64,000 bases of DNA from Embleya scabrispora. GTDB taxonomy: Bacteria > Actinomycetota > Actinomycetes > Streptomycetales > Streptomycetaceae. A program made the translations under genes and the position numbers. Below, piece after piece: positions 1 to 7,587 of the stretch. The DNA lies in assembly GCF_002024165.1 (NCBI RefSeq), contig NZ_MWQN01000001.1:4567501-4631500 (forward strand), read 5' to 3'. Each line of letters starts with the position of its first letter. The first letter of the stretch is position 1. Under the pieces are notes generated by a model that was not told the origin of the DNA, ran no database searches, and worked only from the letters and a program-made list of their open reading frames with translations.

Positions 1-248
1 CGCTGCTCGGCGTGGACGAGAAGGGCGCGATCGACCCGAGCAAGGCGCTGTTGCCCAGCCCGCCCGCGGACCTGCCGCACATCCAGGCGGACGGGACGGT
101 GGCCTCGGTGTCCTTGCGCGCGCCGTCCTTCGTGTCGCCGCCGCATCCGCTCGGCGACGGCGACGGGCGCACGGTCGGTGTGTCGGCTTTCGGGCCCGGG
201 GCGCTGCCGCCCGAGCGGGTGACCTACCGGACCGGGAGAGGGACATGA
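1..248 (+). CDS. mrdA: C-terminal tail of penicillin-binding protein 2 (partial)
   Basis: Open reading frame entering from the left edge (first full codon at position 3) and ending TGA at 246-248. Only about 80 Pro/Gly-rich residues are visible, with no catalytic motif, so the name rests on context: in actinobacteria the transpeptidase PBP2 lies directly upstream of its SEDS partner RodA. The stop overlaps the rodA ATG by four bases (ATGA), which implies translational coupling of the transpeptidase and glycosyltransferase of the elongation machinery. A low-complexity cytoplasmic or periplasmic tail is common in actinobacterial PBP2. Confidence 0.7.
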   Translation, partial: LLGVDEKGAIDPSKALLPSPPADLPHIQADGTVASVSLRAPSFVSPPHPLGDGDGRTVGVSAFGPGALPPERVTYRTGRGT

Positions 249-1501
249 ACCTGAACCTGCGACTGCGGCCCGCCTCGCGGGTGGCCGGATTCGGGACACC
301 GGACCTGGGTCGCCTGGCACCGGTGTTCACCCCGCGCCGGTCGATCACCCGGCAGATCATCCAGCGGGACGCGCCGGTGCGGCGGTTGGACTGGCTGCTG
401 CTCGGCCCGGCGCTGGTGTTGTCGGGCGTGGGCTCGCTGCTGGTGTGGTCGGCGACCCGCAATCGGCGCGGACTCACCGGCGGTGATCCGCAGTTCTTCT
501 TCAAGCGGCACCTGCTCAACCTGGCGATCGGGTTGGTGCTGGCCACGGTGGTGGCGATAATCGGTCACCGCCGGATCCGGGCGTTCTCCCCGATAGTGGC
601 GATCGTGGCCGTGCTCGGGTTGTTCGCGGCGCTGAGCCCGCTGGGCAGCACGGTCAACGGGGCGCGGGCCTGGATCCAGATCGGCGCCGGCTTCTCGCTG
701 CAACCCGCCGAGTTGGTCAAGCTCGGGATCATCCTGTGCATGGGGATGATCCTGTCCGAGCGGGTGGACACCGGGGACCTGGCCAGGCCGGGCGACAAGG
801 CCGTGTTCTGGGCCCTGGTGGTGGCCGCGGTGCCGATGGCGGTGATTTTGCTGATGCCCGACATGGGGTCGGTCATGGTGATCGCGATGATCGTGCTGTG
901 CGTGCTGCTCGCCTCCGGCGCGCGGGCGCGGTGGATGGTGCTGATGTTCGCGCTCGCGGGGGCCGGTGCGGTGGCGGTGGTGCGCTTCGGGCTGCTCAGC
1001 GAGTACCAGATCGACCGGTTCCGGGCCTTCGCCGATCCGAGCTTCGACCCGGGGGGCGTCGGCTACAACACGGTCATGGCGCGGCTGGCGATCGGCTCGG
1101 GCGGGCTCACCGGCCAGGGGTTGTTCCACGGCGAGCAGACCGGCGGCTCGTATGTACCCGAACAGCAGACCGACTTCGTCTTCTCGGTGGCCGGCGAGGA
1201 GCTGGGTTTCGTCGGCAGCGCGGTGATCATCGGGCTGTTCGCGCTGCTGCTGTGGCGCGGGATCCGGATCGCGCTGCACGCCGACGACCTGTTCGGCACG
1301 ATCGTGGCGGCGGGTGTGGTCGGCTGGTTCGCGTTCCAGGCGTTCGAGAACATGGGGATGAACCTCGGCATCATGCCCGTGGCCGGGCTGCCGCTGCCGT
1401 TCGTCTCCTACGGTGGATCGTCGATGTTCGCCGTGTGGATGGGGATAGGACTGTTGCAGTCGGTGCACATGAGACACGCCGGCGCCTTCAAATACGCCTG
1501 A
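245..1501 (+). CDS. rodA: SEDS-family peptidoglycan glycosyltransferase RodA
   Basis: 418 residues, polytopic membrane protein of the FtsW/RodA/SpoVE family. First membrane segment is near residues 48-70 and roughly ten follow. The family signature PEQQTDFVFSVAGEELGFVG starts at residue 305 in the large extracellular loop and holds the conserved acidic residue needed for lipid II polymerisation. The basic N-terminal stretch before the first helix is typical of actinobacterial members. ATG overlaps the stop of the upstream PBP2 gene. Role: lateral wall or spore-wall peptidoglycan synthesis with its cognate class B PBP. Confidence 0.95.
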   Translation: MNLNLRLRPASRVAGFGTPDLGRLAPVFTPRRSITRQIIQRDAPVRRLDWLLLGPALVLSGVGSLLVWSATRNRRGLTGGDPQFFFKRHLLNLAIGLVLATVVAIIGHRRIRAFSPIVAIVAVLGLFAALSPLGSTVNGARAWIQIGAGFSLQPAELVKLGIILCMGMILSERVDTGDLARPGDKAVFWALVVAAVPMAVILLMPDMGSVMVIAMIVLCVLLASGARARWMVLMFALAGAGAVAVVRFGLLSEYQIDRFRAFADPSFDPGGVGYNTVMARLAIGSGGLTGQGLFHGEQTGGSYVPEQQTDFVFSVAGEELGFVGSAVIIGLFALLLWRGIRIALHADDLFGTIVAAGVVGWFAFQAFENMGMNLGIMPVAGLPLPFVSYGGSSMFAVWMGIGLLQSVHMRHAGAFKYA

Positions 1502-1644
1502 TCGCACCGATCGCACCCCGTGCGGGCGGGCTCTCGCCGACATCTCGGTAGGGGGTCCGCCCGCGTCGCGTTAGGCTGGGAGGTCGATCACCCTTCCCGC
1601 CACGAGGTGGTCGATCCCCTCCCCGCACTCCCGGAAGGACCGCC

Positions 1645-3570
1645 ATGCCCGTCGAGTCCCTGTTCCCGCGTCTGGAGCCGCTTCTGCCCCAGGTGCAGAA
1701 GCCCATCCAGTACGTCGGTGGCGAACTCAACTCGACCGTCAAGGACTGGGACGCGTGCGCGGTCCGCTGGGCCCTGATGTACCCCGACGCGTACGAGGTC
1801 GGGCTGCCCAACCAGGGCGTGATGATCCTGTACGAGGTCCTCAACGAGGTCGCCGACGTGCTCGCGGAGCGCACCTACGCGGTGTGGGGCGACCTGGAAA
1901 AGCTGATGCGCGAGCACCGGGTGCCGCAGTTCACCGTGGACGCACACCGGCCGGTGGGCGCGTTCGACGTGTTCGGACTCAGCTTCTCCACCGAGCTGGG
2001 CTATACGAACATGCTCAACGCGCTCGACCTCGCCGGGATCCCGATCGAGGCGAAGGACCGCACCGAGGACCACCCGATCGTGCTCGCCGGCGGGCACGCC
2101 GCGTTCAACCCCGAGCCGATCGCGGACTTCATCGACTGCGCGGTGGTGGGCGACGGCGAGCAGGCCGTGCTCCAGATCACCGACATCATCCGGGCCTGGA
2201 AGGCCGAGGGCCGTCCGGGCGGCCGGGACGAGCTGCTGTTCCGCCTCGCGGTCACGGGCAGTGTGTACGTGCCGCGCTTCTACGACGTGGACTACCTGGA
2301 CGACGGTCGGATCCAGCGGGTCGCGCCGAACCGCTCGGGCGTGCCGTGGCGGGTGTCCAAGCACACGGTGATGGACCTGGACGAGTGGCCCTACCCCAAG
2401 CAGCCGCTGGTCCCGCTCGCCGAGACGGTGCACGAGCGCATGTCCGTGGAGATCTTCCGCGGCTGCACCCGGGGCTGCCGGTTCTGCCAGGCCGGCATGA
2501 TCACCCGGCCGGTGCGCGAGCGCAGCATCGAGGGCATCGGCGCGATGGTGGACAAGGGCCTGAAGGCGACCGGCTTCGAGGAGGTCGGCCTGCTGTCGCT
2601 GTCCTCGGCGGACCATACCGAGATCGCCGAGGTGGCCAAGGGCCTGGCCGACCGGTACACCGACGACAAGATCGGCCTGTCGCTGCCGTCCACCCGGGTC
2701 GACGCGTTCAACATCGACCTGGCCAACGAGCTGACCCGCAACGGGCGCCGCTCGGGCCTGACGTTCGCCCCCGAGGGCGGCAGCGAACGGCTGCGCAAGG
2801 TGATCAACAAGATGGTGTCGGAGGAGGACCTGATCCGCACCGTCGCCACCGCCTACGGCAACGGCTGGCGCCAGGTCAAGCTCTACTTCATGGTCGGCCT
2901 GCCCACCGAGACCGACGAGGACGTGCTGCAGATCGCGGACATGGCCAAGAAGGTCATCCAGAAGGGCCGCGAGGTCTCGGGCAGCCGCGACATCCGCTGC
3001 ACGGTGTCGATCGGCGGGTTCGTCCCCAAGCCGCACACCCCGTTCCAGTGGGCCCCGCAGCTGGACCCGGCGGCCACCGACGCGCGGCTGCACAAGCTGC
3101 GCGACGCGATCCGCGCGGACCGGCAGTACGGCAAGTCGATCGGCTTCCGCTACCACGACGGCAAGCCGGGCGCGATCGAGGGCCTGCTCTCGCGCGGCGA
3201 CCGCCGCGTGGGCCGGATCATCCGCGCGGTGTGGGAGGACGGCGGCCGCTTCGACGGGTGGAGCGAACACTTCAGCTACGACCGCTGGGTGCGCTGCGCG
3301 GGCGAGGCGCTGGCCGACGAGCCGGTCGACCTGGACTGGTACACCACGCGCGAGCGCGAGTGGAACGAGGTGCTCCCGTGGGACCACCTGGACTCCGGTC
3401 TGGACAAGGACTGGCTCTGGGAGGACTGGCAGGACGCCCTCGACGAGACCGAGGTCGAGGACTGCCGCTGGAGCCCCTGCTTCGACTGCGGCGTCTGCCC
3501 CCAGATGGGCACGGAGATCCAAATCGGCCCGACGGGCCGGAAGCTGCTGCCGCTGTCGGTCGTCAAGTAG
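1645..3570 (+). CDS. B12-binding-domain radical SAM protein (TIGR03960 family)
   Basis: 641 residues, full length for the TIGR03960 family. The N-terminal 200 residues match the Rossmann-like B12-binding fold of the family, then a radical SAM core with the 4Fe-4S motif C274-x3-C278-x2-C281 (GCTRGCRFCQAG). The C-terminus has a second cysteine cluster (CRWSPCFDCGVCPQMG) near residue 620. The family always goes with a DUF2344/TIGR03936 partner; here that partner lies 21 kb away at 24388-25257. Substrate is not established; a role in tRNA or cofactor modification is only inferred. ATG is preceded by GGAAGGACCGCC, with GGAAGGA as ribosome binding site. Confidence 0.9.
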   Translation: MPVESLFPRLEPLLPQVQKPIQYVGGELNSTVKDWDACAVRWALMYPDAYEVGLPNQGVMILYEVLNEVADVLAERTYAVWGDLEKLMREHRVPQFTVDAHRPVGAFDVFGLSFSTELGYTNMLNALDLAGIPIEAKDRTEDHPIVLAGGHAAFNPEPIADFIDCAVVGDGEQAVLQITDIIRAWKAEGRPGGRDELLFRLAVTGSVYVPRFYDVDYLDDGRIQRVAPNRSGVPWRVSKHTVMDLDEWPYPKQPLVPLAETVHERMSVEIFRGCTRGCRFCQAGMITRPVRERSIEGIGAMVDKGLKATGFEEVGLLSLSSADHTEIAEVAKGLADRYTDDKIGLSLPSTRVDAFNIDLANELTRNGRRSGLTFAPEGGSERLRKVINKMVSEEDLIRTVATAYGNGWRQVKLYFMVGLPTETDEDVLQIADMAKKVIQKGREVSGSRDIRCTVSIGGFVPKPHTPFQWAPQLDPAATDARLHKLRDAIRADRQYGKSIGFRYHDGKPGAIEGLLSRGDRRVGRIIRAVWEDGGRFDGWSEHFSYDRWVRCAGEALADEPVDLDWYTTREREWNEVLPWDHLDSGLDKDWLWEDWQDALDETEVEDCRWSPCFDCGVCPQMGTEIQIGPTGRKLLPLSVVK

Positions 3571-3585
3571 CCGGTCGCCGACCGG
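3571..3585. terminator. short hairpin between convergent genes
   Basis: CCGGTC-GCC-GACCGG directly after the stop of the radical SAM gene and before the convergent PPOX-family gene. Six base pairs, no T-run; weak evidence, offered as a possible bidirectional terminator. Confidence 0.3.
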
Positions 3586-3598
3586 GGTTCGGGCTCGA

Positions 3599-3994
3599 TC
3601 AGACCGAGAACGAGTTCACCCTGGTCGGCGTCACGCGCACCACCACGCGGGCGATCGTTTCGGGCTCCGGCGGCGGGGCCTCGCCGAGGTACTTGAGCGA
3701 GAGCGCGAGCGGGAGTTCCTTCGTGGGGTCCGGGACGATCTCGGCGGTGCCTCGCAACTCGACCGAGTGGTAGGGGTTTTCGAGGTCGAAGACGGTGACG
3801 CTGACGCGTGGGTCGCGGCGGAGGTTGCGGACCTTTGCGCGGCCCTCGGTCGCGGAGAACACGATGGTGTCGCCGTCGCGTTGGAACCAGACGACCGAGG
3901 CCTGCGGGCCGCCGTCGGCGTTGAGCGTCGAGACGGTGGCGAAGTTCTTGGCGTCGAGCAGCTTGAGGGTCGCGTCGTCGAGCGTGATGGACAT
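3599..3994 (-). CDS. PPOX-class F420-dependent enzyme
   Basis: 131 residues, split-barrel flavin/F420-binding fold of the pyridoxamine 5'-phosphate oxidase superfamily (TIGR03618-like). Visible family features: LLDAKNFATVSTLNADGGPQ at the N-terminus, ASVVWF, and a basic KVRNLRRDPRVSVTVFD segment that in relatives contacts the cofactor phosphate. The reading frame extends upstream, but the ATG at 3994 has a GGGAG seven bases ahead and starts at the conserved domain, so it is preferred. Divergent from an HxlR regulator 104 bp away, which may control it. F420 as cofactor is inferred from family. Confidence 0.8.
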   Translation of the reverse strand: MSITLDDATLKLLDAKNFATVSTLNADGGPQASVVWFQRDGDTIVFSATEGRAKVRNLRRDPRVSVTVFDLENPYHSVELRGTAEIVPDPTKELPLALSLKYLGEAPPPEPETIARVVVRVTPTRVNSFSV

Positions 3995-4098
3995 CGAGTG
4001 CTCCCGGTTCCGTGGGGTTTGTGGTGTTCGCTTGGTGCACTTCTTGTTACGGGACACATCCTCCGTGACCATGGAGGCCGACGAAAGAAGGCACTTTC

Positions 4099-4482
4099 AT
4101 GTCACAGCGGAACATCTGTGTAACGGAGCAGGCCGAGGTCACCCAGGCATGCCGCGTGCTGGACGTGCTCAACCGGGTGGCGGGCAAGTGGAGCATCAGC
4201 GTCCTGATGGAGGCGCGCAACGGCCCCGTACGCTTCACCGAGTTGGAACGCGCCATCCACGGCATCAGCCGCCGCATGCTCACGCTGACGCTCCGCAGCC
4301 TGGAACGCGACGGTCTGCTGATCCGCACGGTGTACCCGACGGTGCCGCCGAAGGTCGAGTACGAGGCGACCGTGATGGCGAGGGAGCTGTTCGAGTACCT
4401 GTCCGGCCTCACCGCCTGGGCCGAACGCCACGAGCCGGCGGTCACGGCGTCGCGGGAGGCGTACGACCGCGCGGCGGGGTGA
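4099..4482 (+). CDS. HxlR-family winged-helix regulator
   Basis: 127 residues, the full length of HxlR/YodB-type regulators. The DNA-binding core VAGKWSISVLMEARNGPVRF, followed by ELERAIHGISRRMLTLTLRS, fits the family closely. Cysteines at residues 7 and 18 flank the start of the domain; in several HxlR members an N-terminal cysteine senses electrophiles or thiol oxidation, so a redox trigger is possible here (inference). Transcribed away from the PPOX-class oxidoreductase, and converging with the hydrolase gene. Confidence 0.88.
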   Translation: MSQRNICVTEQAEVTQACRVLDVLNRVAGKWSISVLMEARNGPVRFTELERAIHGISRRMLTLTLRSLERDGLLIRTVYPTVPPKVEYEATVMARELFEYLSGLTAWAERHEPAVTASREAYDRAAG

Positions 4483-4504
4483 GCGCGGGGCGGGCACGGG
4501 GGAG

Positions 4505-5410
4505 TCACTTGGATTCGATACGTCCCATGGGTGTGCCGTTCTTTGCTTCCGCCCAGTCGGCGTCGTCGATGCCGAGGGCGTGGCGGAGGTAGGCCAGGGT
4601 GACCCGTTGGATCAGGGCCACACGCTCGGGGTTTTCGTCCGTGGTCTCCCGGGCCTCGTAGCCGGCGATCCCGCCGAGGGAGTGCTCCGCCTCGAAGAGG
4701 GTGAGCAGGCTCTTGGGCCCGGGGCTGAGGTGGTACGGGTCGGCGAGCCACTCCGGCCCTCGGACGGACAGCGGCGACTCGTCGTGGTCCCCGGCGACGA
4801 CGAGGGCCGGCGCGGTCATGTGCGCGAAGTCCGGCCCCTTGAGCCACGGGAGGTTCTCGGCCGCGAAGGGCGTCAGGTCGTCGCCGCCCCGGCCGGCGGT
4901 GGCGAGCAGTACGCCGGCCTTGATCCGCGAGTCGGCCAAGTCCTCGGCGTTGCCGGTCACCGGGTCGAGGACGCGCAGCCCCAGCAGAATGCCCGCCGTC
5001 TGCCCGCCGAAGGAGTGCCCGGCGGCGGCGATGCGGCTTCGATCGAGGCGCCCGGCAAGCCCGGGAACGGCCGCCTCCAACAGATCGAGCCGGTCGAGGA
5101 CGAGCCGCATGTCCCCGACCCGGGTGCGCCAGAGTTGCGGCCTGCGGGAGGCGTCCGGGGGGAGGCCGACGGTCCTGGAGTCGAGGTGGGTGGGCTGGAT
5201 CACCACGAAGCCGTGCGCGGCCCAGAAGTCGACGAGCGGCCCATAGCAGAGCGACGACGACCCGAAGCCGTGCGAGAAGACAACGATCGGCAACCCACTC
5301 CCACCAACCGGCGCGGAAACCCGCACCCGCAGATCCACACCCCGATCCGGCGCCGCCAGGACGACGGGCTGTACCGAGACGACGGGGATGGCCACGTCCG
5401 AGACGAGCAT
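4505..5410 (-). CDS. alpha/beta hydrolase, chlorophyllase/PAF-acetylhydrolase-like
   Basis: 301 residues. HGFG (47-50) forms the oxyanion-hole turn and GHSFGG (131-136) carries the nucleophile S133. Later acidic residue and the His in ALFEAEHSLGG (LLTLFEAEHS region) complete a plausible triad. No signal peptide, so probably cytoplasmic. ATG 5410 is preceded by AAGGAAG. It is divergent from a MerR regulator, and the shared intergenic region holds a perfect inverted repeat, so MerR control is likely. Substrate cannot be told from the sequence. Confidence 0.85.
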   Translation of the reverse strand: MLVSDVAIPVVSVQPVVLAAPDRGVDLRVRVSAPVGGSGLPIVVFSHGFGSSSLCYGPLVDFWAAHGFVVIQPTHLDSRTVGLPPDASRRPQLWRTRVGDMRLVLDRLDLLEAAVPGLAGRLDRSRIAAAGHSFGGQTAGILLGLRVLDPVTGNAEDLADSRIKAGVLLATAGRGGDDLTPFAAENLPWLKGPDFAHMTAPALVVAGDHDESPLSVRGPEWLADPYHLSPGPKSLLTLFEAEHSLGGIAGYEARETTDENPERVALIQRVTLAYLRHALGIDDADWAEAKNGTPMGRIESK

Positions 5411-5461
5411 GAGCGAACTTCCTTCGCGGAGCGGACAAGCAGTCGCGAGCTACGCTAAAAC

Positions 5462-5477
5462 CTGACGCCCACGTCAG
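5462..5477. promoter_or_regulatory. probable MerR operator
   Basis: Perfect inverted repeat CTGACG-CCCA-CGTCAG between the divergent hydrolase and MerR genes, 23 bases before the MerR ATG. MerR proteins bind such dyads between promoter elements. Inference from position and symmetry. Confidence 0.6.
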
Positions 5478-5499
5478 AGGCAAGCAGTGGAGAGGCGTA

Positions 5500-5871
5500 A
5501 TGCGCATCGGCGAGCTGGCCACCAGCACAGGCGTCAGCGTCCGAGCGCTGCGCTACTACGAGGAACAAGACCTGCTCGCCGCGGAACGCACCCCCAGCGG
5601 CCAACGCCAATACCCGGACAGCGCGATAGACCGCGTCCTACTCATCCAACAGCTCTACGCCGCCGGCATCCCCAGCAAGTCGATCGCAGCCCTGTTGCCC
5701 TGCGTCATAAACGGCGTGGCCACCCCGGAACTCCTGACCCGCCTGGCAGCAGAACGCGATCACATCGACACCCGAATCGCCGCCCTGGTGACCGCCCGAA
5801 CCAGACTCGACGCCGTCATAACCGCCGCCAACACAAACCTACAAACAGGCCAACCCTGCCAACGCCCCTGA
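5500..5871 (+). CDS. MerR-family transcriptional regulator
   Basis: 123 residues. Starts with the canonical MRIGELATSTGVSVRALRYY winged-helix segment, then a recognition wing ending near residue 40 and a C-terminal dimerisation helix (residues 80-110). C67 and C120 are isolated, so no obvious metal site. ATG follows GGAGAGGCGTA. The last codons (NLQTGQPCQRP) are followed at once by the repeat region. Confidence 0.9.
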   Translation: MRIGELATSTGVSVRALRYYEEQDLLAAERTPSGQRQYPDSAIDRVLLIQQLYAAGIPSKSIAALLPCVINGVATPELLTRLAAERDHIDTRIAALVTARTRLDAVITAANTNLQTGQPCQRP

Positions 5872-5884
5872 CCGACAAGCCGGT

Positions 5885-6690
5885 TCCGGCCGGCACTGTG
5901 CCCTTGGTCGCGGGTGGCCGGTGCGGGGCCGGTCAGAGTCGGTGATGGGCGGCCGCCGCCGGCGTGCGGGGCTCCGAGATTCGGGCCTACCGACGAGGCG
6001 GGTGCGTTGCTCGGCGAAACCCGGCCGGCAGCGAGGGAGCGGGTGGGGGTTCGGGTCGAGTCCTCCGGGGAGCCTTCCCGAGTGGGTCGGGTGGCTTCGG
6101 AGTGCAGCGGGCAGTGGGCATGGGAGTGGCCGAGCTTCACGAAACCGGATCTCGTGGGGTGCCACAGCGCCGGACCGAGAGAAAACCGCAGGTCAGCGCT
6201 GGCGGATGGCATTGCGGGTGCCTCGGGATCCCGTTCGGCCCCCCTTGGACGCCTGTGTGAGGTCGGAGAGCGCGAAACCGGTCTCGACTCGGCACTTTCG
6301 GTCCTCACGCCGGCATCGAGGAGTCCGGAGCAACACGAAACCGGCACTCGACACCCGACTTTCCGCCTCGACCCCAAAACCGCAGGTCATCGATACCCCA
6401 GGGCCCCAGAGCACCCGTCGCGATCCGGTTGCGGCCCCAAGCACCCCGAAAACGTCCCCCAAATCACCGACCCATTCGGGAAGGCTCACCGGGAACTCGA
6501 CCCGAGCCCCCTCCTCCCCGCCGCTGCCGGCCGGGTTTCGCCGAGCAACGCACCCGCCTCGTCGGTAGGCCCGAGTCTCGGAGCCCCGCACGCCGGCGGC
6601 GGCCCACCACCGACTCTGACCGGCCCCGCACCGGCACCTCGCAACCAAAGCGCGACTCTCGCCGGGAATGCCCCGGCCGGCGTCCTTGAC
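5885..6690. repeat. composite inverted repeat, locus 1 (two arms plus centre)
   Basis: No gene is supported between 5872 and 6755. A right-pointing repeat unit (about 5890-6115, core GGCCGCCGCCGGCGTGCGG at 5950) is followed by a spacer of about 350 bp and then a left-pointing unit (about 6470-6690, core CCGCACGCCGGCGGCGG near 6588). Both arms carry the same landmarks as the 54-56 kb array: TCCGAG near the core, the segment GCGAAACCCGGCCGGCAGC, and a GGGGAGCCTTCCC-like end. The spacer shares a stretch (6331-6391) with the centre of that array in inverted order. Open frames here are by-products of GC bias. Confidence 0.85.
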
Positions 6691-6755
6691 GCCTTCCGGG
6701 GGACTCTGGCCACCATCTCCGATATCCGTGAGCGAGGGCTGAGGGCGTGTCTTCG

Positions 6756-7043
6756 TCAAGCGCTCTCCAACAGGTCCTGCAGAAGTTGCTGCGAACGCGA
6801 AGGGGAGAGAGCTTCGGCCCGCAACAGATCGTATCGATGCTCTACTTCCGTGACCGCTTCGCCCTTGGTGACGATTTGACCCTTTGACATGCTCGCGACG
6901 TAGGCGCGCTCGCCGCGGCCCGGAATCGTGAGAACAACGAATGCGCCATCCATACAAGGGTGCAAGCCGCAGTCCATCGGCACCACTTCGAGCACCACGT
7001 TGGGAAGTTCGCTCAGTTCCAGCAGATGCACGAGTTGCGGCCT
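6756..7043 (-). pseudogene. 3' fragment of a DUF5753 (Scr1-type XRE) regulator
   Basis: The last about 95 residues match the end of DUF5753 proteins, the C-terminal domain of actinobacterial XRE regulators: LLELSELPNVVLEVVPMDCG, then MDGAFVVLTIP, YVASMSKGQ and a terminal helix LLRAEALSPSRSQQ. The N-terminal HTH and the first half of DUF5753 are absent; upstream the frame runs antisense into another gene fragment and meets TGA at 7128. A GTG at 7031 could start a short product, but the domain is clearly cut. Transcribed away from the neighbouring methyltransferase fragment, with the cut ends touching. Confidence 0.7.
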
Positions 7044-7055
7044 GGCTACGGATAC

Positions 7056-7550
7056 GTCAAGTTGCGCATGCGCGAGGACGGGCGTGCCGAAGGGCGGTTC
7101 GTCGACTCCGTTGTGTCCTTTATGCCCTCACGTGAGAGTTCGTCGCCAGAGATCGGGCCCATGATGCGGGCGGCGATCGCCGGCAGGGCGGCGACGACCG
7201 GACGCGCCACTCGGGTTGCTGCTGAAGTGCTTGATGACCCGGCTTTCCTGTGGGCGGCGCAGCTTGCCCTCCCGGGCACGATTCGTCTTCGCTACTCGGC
7301 CACGCGTGAGGTGGCGGGGCGCTGGTTTCTCCACCCGGATGGGTCGTGGGCGGTCGTGGAGAGTGACGTCGCAGGCGGGGGCAGGTTGTACGAGGGCGGA
7401 ACTCGGCCGTTGGGGAGCAACCTCGAAGCGGTGATGGCTTCTTGGTTGTCGAATGGCCGACCGGGCTTGAGGCGGTATGGGCTTACTGTCACGCCGCAGG
7501 CCAATGTGGTGTGGCTGGATGACCCCGGTGGCCACTCTTGGACTCTCTGA
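7056..7550 (+). pseudogene. 3' fragment of a protein-L-isoaspartate methyltransferase-like (FxLD system) protein
   Basis: About 165 residues resembling the C-terminal domain of FxLD-type protein-L-isoaspartate O-methyltransferases: MREDGRAEGRFVDSVVSFMP, AAQLALPG, DGSWAVVE and the end GRPGLRRYGLTVTP with VWLDDPGGHSW. The SAM-binding domain that should precede it is missing; upstream the frame only runs through antisense of the DUF5753 fragment. In intact loci such methyltransferases and DUF5753/XRE regulators are often neighbours, so this looks like the scar of a deletion that removed both 5' halves. A start codon in the remnant could still give a product; function unlikely. Confidence 0.65.
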
Positions 7551-7587
7551 CGCAGCGGGAAGGCCCCGGCCGGGCGTGAGCCGGGGC

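Noticed and set aside
5914-6957. Overlapping frames of 200-320 codons at repeat locus 1
   Set aside because: Same repeat landmarks translated; Arg/Pro/Gly-rich, no homology recognised, frames differ from those in the main array.
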